DNA of 64,000 nucleotides from Burkholderia pyrrocinia (lineage in GTDB: Bacteria; Pseudomonadota; Gammaproteobacteria; Burkholderiales; Burkholderiaceae). Shown here piece after piece: positions 1-9,095 of the stretch (the stretch's first letter is position 1; each line of letters begins with the position of its first letter). The DNA lies in assembly GCF_001028665.1 (NCBI RefSeq), contig NZ_CP011504.1, positions 868,001 to 932,000 on the forward strand, read 5' to 3'. A program made the position numbers and the translations under genes. The notes beneath the pieces are model-generated. The model was not told the DNA's origin and searched no databases. It saw only the letters and a list, made by a program, of their open reading frames with translations.

Positions 1-246
1 CTCCTGCCAGATCAGTTGCGCGTTCGCGACGCCGTTGCGGAACGAGGTTTCGCTCACCTGGATTTCGTTGAGCGTCTGCTCCAGGCCGTTCAGGTAGTTG
101 CGCCGCGCCCCCTCGACATAGCCCGAGACGATCGACGCCATCCCGAGACCGCAAGCGATCAGGACAAGGACGGTAACGACGATGCCGCCACCGAACACCG
201 AGATGCTCTGATAGCGACGAAGGGATTGAAGCGGGCTCTGCGGCAT
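1..246 (-). CDS. Membrane-anchored sensor/signalling protein, N-terminal part only
   Basis: The minus strand reads from an ATG at 246 to the window edge, giving 82 codons without a stop. The protein starts with a short basic segment (MPQSPLQSLRRYQ), then one hydrophobic helix at about residues 16-40, then a polar, probably periplasmic region (EGARRNYLNGLEQTL). This is the usual start of a sensor kinase, chemoreceptor or GGDEF/EAL protein with an extracytoplasmic sensing domain; the output domain lies outside the window, so the class cannot be named. No clear Shine-Dalgarno precedes the ATG. A perfect 20-bp palindrome lies 28 bp upstream (274-293). Confidence 0.6.
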   Translation of the reverse strand, partial: MPQSPLQSLRRYQSISVFGGGIVVTVLVLIACGLGMASIVSGYVEGARRNYLNGLEQTLNEIQVSETSFRNGVANAQLIWQE

Positions 247-273
247 GGCGCGCGGCGACGATCGCGAGCGCGA

Positions 274-293
274 CCGGAACGACGTCGTTCCGG
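274..293. promoter_or_regulatory. Perfect 20-bp palindrome upstream of the sensor gene
   Basis: The ten bases CCGGAACGAC are followed directly by their exact reverse complement, with no spacer. The site is 28 bp before the start of the minus-strand sensor gene. It could be an operator for a dimeric regulator or an RNA hairpin in the 5' UTR. No regulator is identified. Confidence 0.4.
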
Positions 294-412
294 CCCCCGT
301 GACCGTCTCGGAAAACACCTGAAGAAAAAGGGATTTCCGATCATGCCAAAGGCCCGCGTGGGCGTCCTCACCGCGTGAACCATTTCGTACATGTTAGATC
401 GCATGCCCTCAC

Positions 413-434
413 AATTTCGGACTTGACCGAAATT
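413..434. promoter_or_regulatory. Inverted repeat AATTTCGG-N6-CCGAAATT
   Basis: Eight-base perfect arms are separated by six bases, in an AT-rich stretch about 170 bp upstream of the sensor gene start. The rest of 247-839 holds no gene I can support. This looks like a regulator binding site in the promoter region of the minus-strand sensor gene. Confidence 0.35.
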
Positions 435-691
435 TGATGCGGCAAATATGGGTCGTTTTTTCGCATTGCGTTGATTGAGCGTTCGGCGGATCAACCGCTC
501 GGGCAACGCATTTTGTCAAAGTTGTTTAGGGATAGCGCCGTTCGGGCTATTACGTTGATGCGTATCGGCAGCGCGAATATGAACTGTTCCGACGATGCTC
601 CGGCCATGCCTGGCTCGACGCAAAAAAAGAAAAGAGTCGTCGCGGATCAACGTGAAGAACCCTTGAAAGCTTCGTGTCGACGGAAACCGAG

Positions 692-722
692 CCGGCGATG
701 GCGCACCTGCCACCATCGCCGG
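692..722 (-). terminator. Hairpin downstream of tpsA1
   Basis: Ten-base perfect arms (CCGGCGATGG and its complement) flank an 11-base loop. It is the second hairpin after the tpsA1 stop and has no T-run directly behind it. A T-rich minus-strand stretch lies further on at about 622-634. It may act with the 789-828 stem to end the TPS transcript. Confidence 0.4.
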
Positions 723-788
723 TCGGCCAGCCCGCCCGGCACCTGTGCCGAACGGGCATCGAAACGAAGTCGCGACAGCGCGACGTGC

Positions 789-828
789 CCGGGAAGCGGG
801 TTTCGTTGCAACGAACCCCGCCTCCCGG
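789..828 (-). terminator. Long hairpin ending the tpsA1 transcript
   Basis: A 20-base stem without spacer is perfect on the minus-strand RNA if two G-U wobbles are allowed. The same positions are A-C or mismatched pairs on the plus strand, which supports minus-strand function. It lies 12 bp after the tpsA1 stop codon. No T-tract follows. Confidence 0.55.
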
Positions 829-839
829 AACGGGATCGA

Positions 840-3800
840 TCAGTTCCGGATTTCGCCGAAATTGAGGCCCGCGAGCGGCACCGCCGCCGCGCTTCCGCTC
901 ACGCTAGTGCCGCGCATCGAGCCGAAGTTGAAGCCGACCAGCCCGCCGTAGAACTGGCCGTAGCCGGCCGTGTAGGCAATACGGCTGCTCGAGCTCGAAC
1001 TATTGACGTTGCCGAAGTTTTCGCCTGCCACGCCACCCAGCCGTGCATTGCGCCCGCCGGACACCGCACCCGACGACGACGACGACGCGATCTTGCCGTC
1101 GTTTTCGCCGACGAGACCGCCGACCCTGCTGCCATCGCCGCCCTTCGCCGAACCGGACGCGTTGGATGCATCGATCGATGCGCCCATGAAGTTATGGCCG
1201 ACCAGGCCGCCGACGTAGCTATCGGCGCCCGCAACGACGTCACCCGACGCGCTCGACGACGACACGCTGCCTTCGTTGTACCCGATCAGGCCGCCGGCAC
1301 GGCCCGTACCGGCAGTGTTGACGGCTCCGCGCGCGCTGGAACTTGCCACCGTGCCCGAGTTCTTGCCGACGAGCCCGCCTGCAAAGCCGTTCGCGCGGGC
1401 CGATACGCTGCCGGCCGCCGAGGAAGCGACCACGGAACCGCCGTTCTCGCCGACGAGGCCGCCCGCGGTGCTCGATGCGCCGGCGACAACCGACCCACGC
1501 GCATCGGACGACTTCGCGCTCCCGGTGTTGACGCCGACCAGGCCACCCGCCTTGGCGTTGTCGCCCACGGTCACGCTGCCCGTCGCGTCGGAGGCTTCGA
1601 TCGACGCGGCGTTGTAGCCGACGAGGCCACCCGCCGTCGCATAATGACCGCCTCGCACGCTTGCGCTCGACGCAGAGGCGTTGATGTGCCCGGCCTTGTC
1701 CCCGCCGTCGTTGAAACCGACGAGACCGCCGACACGCGCGCCACGAGCCATGGCGGTAACGCTACCTGCCGCCGTCGACGCCGTGATGACGCCCCGGTTG
1801 ACACCGACCAGACCACCCGTGTTGCCGGCCGACTGGCTGCTGGCCTGTATGTCGGCGCGGCTGTTGCTGATGATCGCGTCGCCACGATTCGGCCGCAGGA
1901 CAGTGAGGTTTTCGCCGGCCAGACCGCCGACGGACAGCGCATCCTTGTCACCTTCGACACGGCCGGAAACGGATGCGCGATCGATCCGCCCGCTCAGGTT
2001 GCTGCCGACCAGGCCACCGACGATTGCACGGCCGCTGCCGCTGACCAGAACGTCCTTCGCCTTCACGTTCGAGATCTCGCCCACGTTGTAGCCGGCCAAT
2101 GCGCCGACGCTGACGGGCGAGCCGCCGGCCGGAGCAAATGCCCGCGCCGTGATTTTTTCAAGCGTGAGGTTGGCGATACGGCCGGAATTGGATGCGAACA
2201 GCCCGACGACCACCACGCCGGGATTCGTGACCGACAGGTTGCGCACGGTATTGCCCAGACCGTCGAACACGCCGCCGAACGACGCGTTGGCGCCACCGAG
2301 GCTGCGGAATTGCGCGCCCTTGCCGTCGATCGCGTTACCCAGCACGTAGCGGCCGTTCATGTTGCCGTCGACACCGCGCAGCCCCGCAAGATCGTGGATC
2401 ACACGATACCCTTCGCCGTTCGCCGAGAACGACGCATTGCGGCCCGACAGCGTGACCACCGCATCGTCGTTCGTCAGCGTATGGCCACTGCCCGAATTCA
2501 GCGCGAGGCTCGCGTTTTCGCCCGTCAGCGCCACCTTGTTGCCGATGCGAATTTGTTGCGCCGCGTTCACCGTCACGCCCGCGTTCGCGCCGCTCGCCGT
2601 CAGCGACTGCTTCAGGTCGACGCTGCCCTTTTTCGACGTCAACGCCAGCGTGTTGTCGCTCGCCCAGTTCACCGCCTCGCCCACCGTCAGGTCGCCCGAC
2701 GTGTTGGTCAACGCCACGTTCGTCGTGCCCAGGTTGCGCGACAGCGTCTCTCCGTCGATCGCGACATCGGCGTTGTTGCCCGTCCCGCCGTTGCCGGTAT
2801 TACCGTTGATCCCGCCGCCAATGATGAGGCCGCGCTTGGCGGGCTGCCCAGCCGCGCCGACCCCGGCGTTGGCCGCCTCGATCGCCCACTGGCCCGCTTT
2901 GCCCGACGCCGCACGCGTATCGACCTGCACGTCACGCGACACCACCACCCGCTCGCCGCGCGTCGTCACCGTACCGCCCGCCGTCGATGCGTCCTGCGCA
3001 CTCGCGTCCAGCTTGCCCGCGACATGCACCTGGCCGCCGTCCAGCGTGATCTTCCCGGCGCGGCTGCTCAGCCCCTTCGCCTCGATCGTGCCGCTGTTCT
3101 TCACCACCGAGCCCAGCAGGTCGCCTGCCGCGCGCGCCGTCATCAGCACTTCCCCGCCGTCCGCCTTCAGCAGCCCGCCGTTGTGCGCCTGTGCGTCCAC
3201 CGCCCCGCCTTCGACCTGCAGGTTCAGCAGCCCGTTGCCGTCGAAGTTCACGTTGAACGCATTGCCCGCACCCAGCGCCACGCGGCCCATCTGCGCGCGG
3301 ATCACGCCCGTGTTCGACACCCGCGCGCCCAGCAGCGCTACGCTGCCGCCTTCCGTCGCCGTGATCGTCCCGGCGTTTTCCACCGATTGACCCGACGCCC
3401 CCGCGAACCGGTAGCGGCCCGCCAGGAAATCAGCGTCCGACAGGTTCTGCGTCGACGCCACCAGGCCACCCACGTTCACCTGCGCGCCCGCGCCGAACAT
3501 CACCCCGTTCGGGTTCACCAGGAACACGCGCCCGTTCGCGTCCAGTTGACCGTGAATCTGGCTGCCATTCGCGCCGATCACCCGGTTCAGCGCGATCGAC
3601 TGGCTCGTCGGCTGCCGGAACGACACCCGCTCGCCACCGCCCACGCTGAAGTCCTGCCAGTTCGTGATCAGCTTGTCCGTGTGCTGGTTGATCGACATCG
3701 TCTTGTTGTCCGCCGACGTCGCGATGTCCGCCTTACCCGACGCAATCTCGCCGCCCGTCGGCAGCGCGTACGCGCCCGACGCGGCCGCCAGCCCCAGCAG

Positions 3801-3923
3801 CGACACGCCCGCCGCGAGCAGGCGCTTGCCGCCGCCCGACTTGCCGCGACGGCGCGCGGTTTCCCCGACTGCGCACCAGCCGCCCTGCACTTCATTCCAT
3901 ACCAATGAATAGGCCTTGTTCAT
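840..3923 (-). CDS. Two-partner secretion exoprotein (TpsA) with GLUG repeats, copy 1
   Basis: A 1027-residue secreted filamentous-haemagglutinin-like protein. Residues 1-25 are an extended signal peptide region (MNKAYSLVWNE type), followed by a hydrophobic core and a likely cleavage after AYA at about residue 53. The TPS secretion domain follows, with ALNRVIG at 111-117 and the NPNG signature at 137-140. From about residue 540 the chain is a tandem array of 23-30 residue GLUG-type repeats (GGLVGxNxG...SxAxGxV) running to the C-terminus. There is no CdiA-type VENN motif or toxin tail, so an adhesin or matrix protein is more likely than a contact-dependent toxin. A good ribosome site (GAGGAAA) precedes the ATG. 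The first half is nearly identical to tpsA2 upstream. Confidence 0.9.
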   Translation of the reverse strand: MNKAYSLVWNEVQGGWCAVGETARRRGKSGGGKRLLAAGVSLLGLAAASGAYALPTGGEIASGKADIATSADNKTMSINQHTDKLITNWQDFSVGGGERVSFRQPTSQSIALNRVIGANGSQIHGQLDANGRVFLVNPNGVMFGAGAQVNVGGLVASTQNLSDADFLAGRYRFAGASGQSVENAGTITATEGGSVALLGARVSNTGVIRAQMGRVALGAGNAFNVNFDGNGLLNLQVEGGAVDAQAHNGGLLKADGGEVLMTARAAGDLLGSVVKNSGTIEAKGLSSRAGKITLDGGQVHVAGKLDASAQDASTAGGTVTTRGERVVVSRDVQVDTRAASGKAGQWAIEAANAGVGAAGQPAKRGLIIGGGINGNTGNGGTGNNADVAIDGETLSRNLGTTNVALTNTSGDLTVGEAVNWASDNTLALTSKKGSVDLKQSLTASGANAGVTVNAAQQIRIGNKVALTGENASLALNSGSGHTLTNDDAVVTLSGRNASFSANGEGYRVIHDLAGLRGVDGNMNGRYVLGNAIDGKGAQFRSLGGANASFGGVFDGLGNTVRNLSVTNPGVVVVGLFASNSGRIANLTLEKITARAFAPAGGSPVSVGALAGYNVGEISNVKAKDVLVSGSGRAIVGGLVGSNLSGRIDRASVSGRVEGDKDALSVGGLAGENLTVLRPNRGDAIISNSRADIQASSQSAGNTGGLVGVNRGVITASTAAGSVTAMARGARVGGLVGFNDGGDKAGHINASASSASVRGGHYATAGGLVGYNAASIEASDATGSVTVGDNAKAGGLVGVNTGSAKSSDARGSVVAGASSTAGGLVGENGGSVVASSAAGSVSARANGFAGGLVGKNSGTVASSSARGAVNTAGTGRAGGLIGYNEGSVSSSSASGDVVAGADSYVGGLVGHNFMGASIDASNASGSAKGGDGSRVGGLVGENDGKIASSSSSGAVSGGRNARLGGVAGENFGNVNSSSSSSRIAYTAGYGQFYGGLVGFNFGSMRGTSVSGSAAAVPLAGLNFGEIRN

Positions 3924-3943
3924 TTTTTCATTTCCTCATGATC

Positions 3944-3961
3944 GATTGGCATACGCCAATC
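3944..3961 (-). promoter_or_regulatory. Inverted repeat in the tpsA1 leader
   Basis: GATTGGC-ATAC-GCCAATC, with seven-base perfect arms, lies about 20 bp upstream of the tpsA1 ATG and just before its Shine-Dalgarno. tpsA2 lacks it. It could be an operator or an RNA hairpin that tunes translation of copy 1. Confidence 0.4.
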
Positions 3962-4053
3962 ATTTCGTATACCTACACAAACTGCTTATCGAGCGTGGAA
4001 CGAACATGTCCGTTGCTCGTTTCGCGGGTTACAGCACCATCCGCGCCATGCTC

Positions 4054-4081
4054 GCCGGCTCCAACCTGCCCGGGAGCCGGC
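4054..4081 (-). terminator. Second hairpin downstream of tpsA2
   Basis: GCCGGCTCC and its exact complement flank a ten-base loop. It directly follows the stronger hairpin at 4091-4128 on the minus strand. No T-run is present. Confidence 0.4.
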
Positions 4082-4090
4082 ATGCCGTAT

Positions 4091-4128
4091 CCGGGGCGGC
4101 AACCGGTCGATCCTGGTTGCCGCCCCGG
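4091..4128 (-). terminator. Strong hairpin between tpsA2 and tpsA1
   Basis: A perfect 14-bp stem (CCGGGGCGGCAACC and complement) with a ten-base loop lies 33 bp after the tpsA2 stop. It may terminate or attenuate transcription before tpsA1, which would then need its own promoter in 3924-4050. No T-tract follows. Confidence 0.5.
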
Positions 4129-4160
4129 GCCATTCGCGCCCTGCTCTTCACCGAGATGAA

Positions 4161-7100
4161 TTACCGCTTGCCGTCGATCCAGCCCACGTTGACGCTGGCG
4201 AACGGTTCACGTGCGCCCGCGCCGCTCGTGTTGCTCGATTCGATGCGCCCCGAGTTGAATGCAACGAATCCGCCTCTCACCAAGGGCATGCCCATCTCCG
4301 AGTAGTCAAACTTCGAACTCGTATGCGACGAACGGATCGCGCCATGATTCACGCCCGCGAACCCACCGGCGAACAAACCGGTGCCAGCGACCGTCCCCGA
4401 CGATTCCGAATCGGCGATCAGCGCGCCATCGTTGTTCCACCCGGCGAACCCGCCGACGAACATGCCGCCGACGGTCGTCACGTTGCCCGATGCCTTCGAA
4501 CCCCGGATGCTGGCCCGTTGGCCAATGTTTTCGCCGACCAGACCGCCGGCGTAGCTGTCGCGAGCCGCGTAGACCGATCCGGTCGCGCGCGACCCCGAAA
4601 TCGTCCCGCGGTTCACGCCGACGAGCCCGCCGACCCGGCTCTCCGAGCCGGCGCGCACGACTCCGCTCGCCTTCGATTGCTCGATGGTCCCGTCATTCAC
4701 CGCGACGAGCCCGCCCGCGCTGCTCGCCTGGCCCGCGCGTACATCGCCTGCCGCCTCGCCCAGCCGGATCATGCCGGCGTTCCTGCCGACCAGGCCGCCA
4801 ACGGCGCTGCTCGCGATGTCGCTCACGCTACCGTTCGCCGCCACGTTTTCGAGCACGCCGCCGTCGACGTTCTCCCCAGCGAAGCCGCCAATGGCTGCTG
4901 CGCCTTTCGCGTTCACCGCACCGAACGCTTTCGAGTCCGCGATATCACCTCCTTTGTTGAGGCCGATGAAACCGCCGACCGTGCTGCCGTCCGTCGCGCG
5001 AACGGTGCCGCGTGCCGACGAACCGAGGATCGTGCCGCCATCGCTTCGGCCGACCGCGCCGCCGACGAAGCTCGACTTCCCGGCAGACACATCAACCGTC
5101 GACGTCGCGTTGTCGATCATGCCGTTCACCGACTGACCGACGAGGCCGCCCGCGTGCATGCGGTCGCCCACCGAGATCCTGCCGGCACTCGTCGAATCCG
5201 ACACCGTCGCATGAAGATTCCTGCCGACGAGACCGCCGACGGCACGCATGGAGTTCGACGATCGCATGCTCGTGATCTCGGCATCGGCGTGGCTATTCGT
5301 GATCAGTGCCCCGAAAGCATGCCTGCCGGCAATGCCGCCGATCGAATCGGCCGCCTCGTTGGCTGCGATGCGGCCCTGGAATCGGGCGCCGTCGATGACG
5401 CCGGCGATGTTGTCGCCGACGAGGCCGCCGACGAGATTGCTGCTCTTCCCGTTCGACGAAACCGTCGTCTTCGTCACGCGAACGTTCGAGATCGTCCCGC
5501 CATAATTGGCTCCGGCAAGCGCACCGACCGACGCGGGCGCTCCAGTCGACGCTTCGTTGACGGCGAACGAGTCGAGCGCGAGATTCGCAATACGGCCGCG
5601 ATTCATCCCGAACAGGCCGACGTATTGACCGTTGCCATTGATCGTCAAGCGGGAAATCGTGTTGCCCAACCCGTCGAATACGCCTTCGAATGCGTTGGCG
5701 CCACCGAGACTGCGGAATTGCGCACCCTTGCCGTCGATCGCGTTACCCAGCACGTAGCGGCCGTTCATGTTGCCGTCGACACCGCGCAGCCCCGCGAGAT
5801 CGTGGATCACGCGATACCCTTCGCCGTTCGCCGAGAACGACGCATTGCGGCCCGACAGCGTGACCACCGCATCGTCGTTCGTCAGCGTATGGCCACTGCC
5901 CGAATTCAGCGCGAGGCTCGCGTTTTCGCCCGTCAGCGCCACCTTGTTGCCGATGCGAATTTGTTGCGCCGCGTTCACCGTCACGCCCGCGTTCGCGCCG
6001 CTCGCCGTCAGCGACTGCTTCAGGTCGACGCTGCCCTTTTTCGACGTCAGCGCCAGCGTGTTGTCGCTCGCCCAGTTCACCGCATCGCCCACCGTCAGGT
6101 CGCCCGACGTGTTGGTCAGCGCCACGTTCGTCGTACCCAGGTTGCGCGACAGCGTCTCTCCGGTGATTGCATGTCCTGCCGCATCGACGCCGGCGTTCGC
6201 CGCCTCGATCGCCCACTGGCCCGTGCGGCCCGATGAGGCGCGCGTATCGACCTGCACGTCACGCGACACCACCACCCGCTCGCCGCGCGTCGTCACCGTA
6301 CCGCCCGCCGTCGATGCGTCCTGCGCACTCGCGTCCAGCTTGCCCGCGACATGCACCTGGCCGCCGTCCAGCGTGATCTTCCCGGCGCGGCTGCTCAGCC
6401 CCTTCGCCTCGATCGTGCCGCTGTTCTTCACCACCGAGCCCAGCAGGTCGCCTGCCGCGCGCGCCGTCATCAGCACTTCCCCGCCGTCCGCCTTCAGCAG
6501 CCCGCCGTTGTGCGCCTGTGCGTCCACCGCCCCGCCTTCGACCTGCAGGTTCAGCAGCCCGTTGCCGTCGAAGTTCACGTTGAACGCATTGCCCGCGCCC
6601 AGCGCCACGCGACCCATCTGCGCGCGGATCACGCCCGTGTTCGACACCCGCGCGCCCAGCAGCGCCACGCTGCCGCGTTCCTTCGCCGTGATCGTCCCTG
6701 CGTTCTCCACCGACTGGCCCGACGTCCCCGCGAACCGGTAGCGGCCCGCCAGGAAATCCACGTCCGACAGGTTCTGCGTCGACGCCACCAGACCGCCCAC
6801 GTTCACCTGCGCGCCCGCGCCGAACATCACCCCGTTCGGGTTCACCAGGAACACGCGCCCGTTCGCGTCGATCTGACCGTGAATCTGGCTGCCGTTCGCC
6901 CCGATCACCCGGTTCAGCGCGATCGACTGGCTCGTCGGCTGCTGGAACGACACTCGCTCGCCACCGCCCACGCTGAAGTCCTGCCAGTTCGTGATCAGCT
7001 TGTCCGTGTGCTGGTTGATCGACATCGTCTTGTTGTCCGCCGACGTCGCGATGTCCGCCTTACCCGACGCAATCTCGCCGCCCGTCGGCAGCGCGTACGC

Positions 7101-7250
7101 GCCCGACGCGGCCGCCAGCCCCAGCAGCGACACGCCCGCCGCGAGCAGGCGCTTGCCGCCGCCCGACTTGCCGCGACGGCGCGCGGTTTCCCCGACTGCG
7201 CACCAGCCGCTCTGTGCTTCATTCCACACCAATGAATAGGCCTTGTTCAT
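4161..7250 (-). CDS. Two-partner secretion exoprotein (TpsA) with GLUG repeats, copy 2
   Basis: A 1029-residue paralogue of copy 1 with the same extended signal peptide, TPS domain (NPNG signature) and about 500 nearly identical N-terminal residues. It lacks a Gly/Asn-rich insertion of about 30 residues present in copy 1 near residue 360. From about residue 520 (after FRSLGGANA) the sequence changes to a different set of GLUG-type repeats, ending without a recognisable toxin or anchor domain. Ribosome site GAGGAT precedes the ATG by about 8 bases. It starts 62 bp after the tpsB stop, so it is probably co-transcribed with tpsB. It is likely exported by TpsB as a surface adhesin; the ligand is unknown. 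Confidence 0.9.
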   Translation of the reverse strand: MNKAYSLVWNEAQSGWCAVGETARRRGKSGGGKRLLAAGVSLLGLAAASGAYALPTGGEIASGKADIATSADNKTMSINQHTDKLITNWQDFSVGGGERVSFQQPTSQSIALNRVIGANGSQIHGQIDANGRVFLVNPNGVMFGAGAQVNVGGLVASTQNLSDVDFLAGRYRFAGTSGQSVENAGTITAKERGSVALLGARVSNTGVIRAQMGRVALGAGNAFNVNFDGNGLLNLQVEGGAVDAQAHNGGLLKADGGEVLMTARAAGDLLGSVVKNSGTIEAKGLSSRAGKITLDGGQVHVAGKLDASAQDASTAGGTVTTRGERVVVSRDVQVDTRASSGRTGQWAIEAANAGVDAAGHAITGETLSRNLGTTNVALTNTSGDLTVGDAVNWASDNTLALTSKKGSVDLKQSLTASGANAGVTVNAAQQIRIGNKVALTGENASLALNSGSGHTLTNDDAVVTLSGRNASFSANGEGYRVIHDLAGLRGVDGNMNGRYVLGNAIDGKGAQFRSLGGANAFEGVFDGLGNTISRLTINGNGQYVGLFGMNRGRIANLALDSFAVNEASTGAPASVGALAGANYGGTISNVRVTKTTVSSNGKSSNLVGGLVGDNIAGVIDGARFQGRIAANEAADSIGGIAGRHAFGALITNSHADAEITSMRSSNSMRAVGGLVGRNLHATVSDSTSAGRISVGDRMHAGGLVGQSVNGMIDNATSTVDVSAGKSSFVGGAVGRSDGGTILGSSARGTVRATDGSTVGGFIGLNKGGDIADSKAFGAVNAKGAAAIGGFAGENVDGGVLENVAANGSVSDIASSAVGGLVGRNAGMIRLGEAAGDVRAGQASSAGGLVAVNDGTIEQSKASGVVRAGSESRVGGLVGVNRGTISGSRATGSVYAARDSYAGGLVGENIGQRASIRGSKASGNVTTVGGMFVGGFAGWNNDGALIADSESSGTVAGTGLFAGGFAGVNHGAIRSSHTSSKFDYSEMGMPLVRGGFVAFNSGRIESSNTSGAGAREPFASVNVGWIDGKR

Positions 7251-7313
7251 TTTGGTATCCTCTTCAATTTATATTTACAACCCCGCCTTGCCGGACGGAC
7301 CGATCAAGCGTAC

Positions 7314-9095
7314 TCAGAAATACTGAGCGGCCTGAACCCATACGCTCGGCGCGCGGGTCGGCGAGCCAATCGCCGCGCCGAGCGGCCACGCGGCCGTCAG
7401 CGTCACCTGGCGCTTCGCGCCATACCAGCTCGCGCCGACCCCGCCAGCCTGCATGTGCTGCATGTTTCGCCCTCGGGTCCACGGGTGCTTGTCGACCTGC
7501 ACGCGCCCGGCGTCGACAAACGTGCTGACCTGCCATCCCGGCGCGACGAGATAACGCAACTCCGCGCTGGCCTGCCACCCCTGATCGCCGCTGCCGGCGC
7601 CGAGCGCATACGCGCGCACGCCGTACGGGCCGCCAAGACTGAACTTCTCCGATTCGTCGAGGTTGCGCGACGCAAGCTGCGCACTGAATTGCGTGTACAA
7701 CTCGAACCGGCGCCCCAGCGCCTGCACACGCAGTGCACTCACATTCAGCTTCGCAAAACTTCCGATCGACTTCTTCAGTGAATCCGCTTCGAACGGATCG
7801 TTGCTGCGCAGCCGTCCGACGCCGAACATCACCGAGAACCCGTTGCGGCCGCCGCCCAGCAAGCCGTCCTGACTGTTGCCGCTGACGCCGAAGGTCCACA
7901 GGCCGACGTTCTTGTCACGCCGGATGTCGAATACGCCGTAGTCGTCGCGCAGGTTCTTGTTTTCATACTGGATCTGCGCGGTGACGCTCAGGTTGCGCGC
8001 GCGCATGAGCGGCTGAGTCACGTACGCGGTTTGCACACTCGCGCGGCCCTGGGATTCGAGATCGGAAAAAGCGCCGCCGAGCCGGTAGTGCAGCGACGAA
8101 TACGCGACGCCGACCCGCGTCGACGCGGGCCCGACCGGTACCTGGTACGCGGCACGATAGTAGCGCTGCAGCTCGTTGCTGACGAGCCCGCGCAGGCTCA
8201 GGCGATCGCCGAGCCGCAGCGGCGAATTGACGTCGACGCTGCCGCCGAAACGGTAACGCCCGAGTGCCACGTCGCCGAAGTTGTCGAATTCGAGCGATCC
8301 GGACGCGAGCGGCCCTTTGTCGGCGTCGACGACGAGATCGGTGGTGCCGGACATTTCGCCCGGACGCAATGTGCCGCGCGCACCGACACCGGCCAGATCG
8401 TCGAGCAGCAACAGGCTGCGCTCAAGATCGGGCCCGCGTACGACATTGCCCGGATGCAGCGCCGAGAGCGGCTGGCGCAGCGCGGCATCGAGCACGCGCG
8501 AATGGTTCTGGATCGTGATTGCGCCGTAGCGCCCTTCGGCGATTTCGATACGCACGACGCCGTCGTCGATGTCCTGGCGGGGAAGGTAGGCACGCGCAAG
8601 CACGTAGCCATGGCGGCGATAGTAGGCCGTGATGCGCCCGGCGGCGCGTTGCAGGTCGGCGAAACTCAGCGTGCTGCCGGCCAGATCGGCGACGAGCGGC
8701 AGCAGTTTGTCGCTGCCGAACACGGTATTGCCGTCGAGCGCGAATGCGCGAACGAACACGCGCGGCCCCGACTCCGGCGCGCTCTCGGCGGCCTCTTCCG
8801 ACGGCGGAACCGTCAGCTCTGGCGCGGTTTCCTGCGGCAGTTCCGGACGCGGCGTCTCGATGTCGCGCATCGCTCGCCCCGCGTCCGGCACTTGCGCATG
8901 TGCCGGTTCGAACAGGCCCGCGGCACCGCCGCAGATCAGCGCCGCGCACAATGCGTGGCGCGCCCGCCGCGTCACGCTTGCGTCGCGCGGCACCGCATAC
9001 GAACCAGCGTCGAGCGACCGCGTCGCTTCGACGTTACCGGTATCGACCCGACGGTGGTCGACGACTTGCATATGATCTACCCACATGGAACACAT
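7314..9095 (-). CDS. TpsB outer-membrane transporter (ShlB/FhaC/HecB family)
   Basis: This is the outer-membrane pore of a two-partner secretion system. The 593-residue reading frame has a signal peptide with likely cleavage after AHA (about residue 67), a Pro/Glu-rich linker, a POTRA domain at about 112-190 (FALDGNTVF...YRRHGYVLARAYLP), and a C-terminal beta-barrel. The barrel carries the VRGY-type loop-6 motif as VRAY at about 493-496 and ends in an aromatic residue (QYF). It leads the operon and probably exports both downstream TpsA proteins, since no other tpsB is present here. The start is uncertain: in-frame ATGs at 9095, 9086 and 9071 all lie before the signal peptide. Confidence 0.9.
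   Translation of the reverse strand: MCSMWVDHMQVVDHRRVDTGNVEATRSLDAGSYAVPRDASVTRRARHALCAALICGGAAGLFEPAHAQVPDAGRAMRDIETPRPELPQETAPELTVPPSEEAAESAPESGPRVFVRAFALDGNTVFGSDKLLPLVADLAGSTLSFADLQRAAGRITAYYRRHGYVLARAYLPRQDIDDGVVRIEIAEGRYGAITIQNHSRVLDAALRQPLSALHPGNVVRGPDLERSLLLLDDLAGVGARGTLRPGEMSGTTDLVVDADKGPLASGSLEFDNFGDVALGRYRFGGSVDVNSPLRLGDRLSLRGLVSNELQRYYRAAYQVPVGPASTRVGVAYSSLHYRLGGAFSDLESQGRASVQTAYVTQPLMRARNLSVTAQIQYENKNLRDDYGVFDIRRDKNVGLWTFGVSGNSQDGLLGGGRNGFSVMFGVGRLRSNDPFEADSLKKSIGSFAKLNVSALRVQALGRRFELYTQFSAQLASRNLDESEKFSLGGPYGVRAYALGAGSGDQGWQASAELRYLVAPGWQVSTFVDAGRVQVDKHPWTRGRNMQHMQAGGVGASWYGAKRQVTLTAAWPLGAAIGSPTRAPSVWVQAAQYF

Noticed and set aside
1000..2100. CRISPR-like or satellite repeats in the tpsA tails
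   Set aside because: The periodicity is at protein level (GLUG repeats of 23-30 residues) with variable DNA; there are no constant repeats with unique spacers.
471..3908. Very long plus-strand reading frame (over 1100 codons) opposite tpsA1
   Set aside because: It is rich in Arg, Ala, His and Asp without domains, and is the antisense shadow of a GC-rich repeat gene. The same holds for the long frames opposite tpsA2 and the GH92 and DbpA genes.
840..7250. Contact-dependent inhibition (CdiBAI) system
   Set aside because: The TpsA proteins lack a VENN motif and a variable toxin tail, and no small immunity gene follows either of them.
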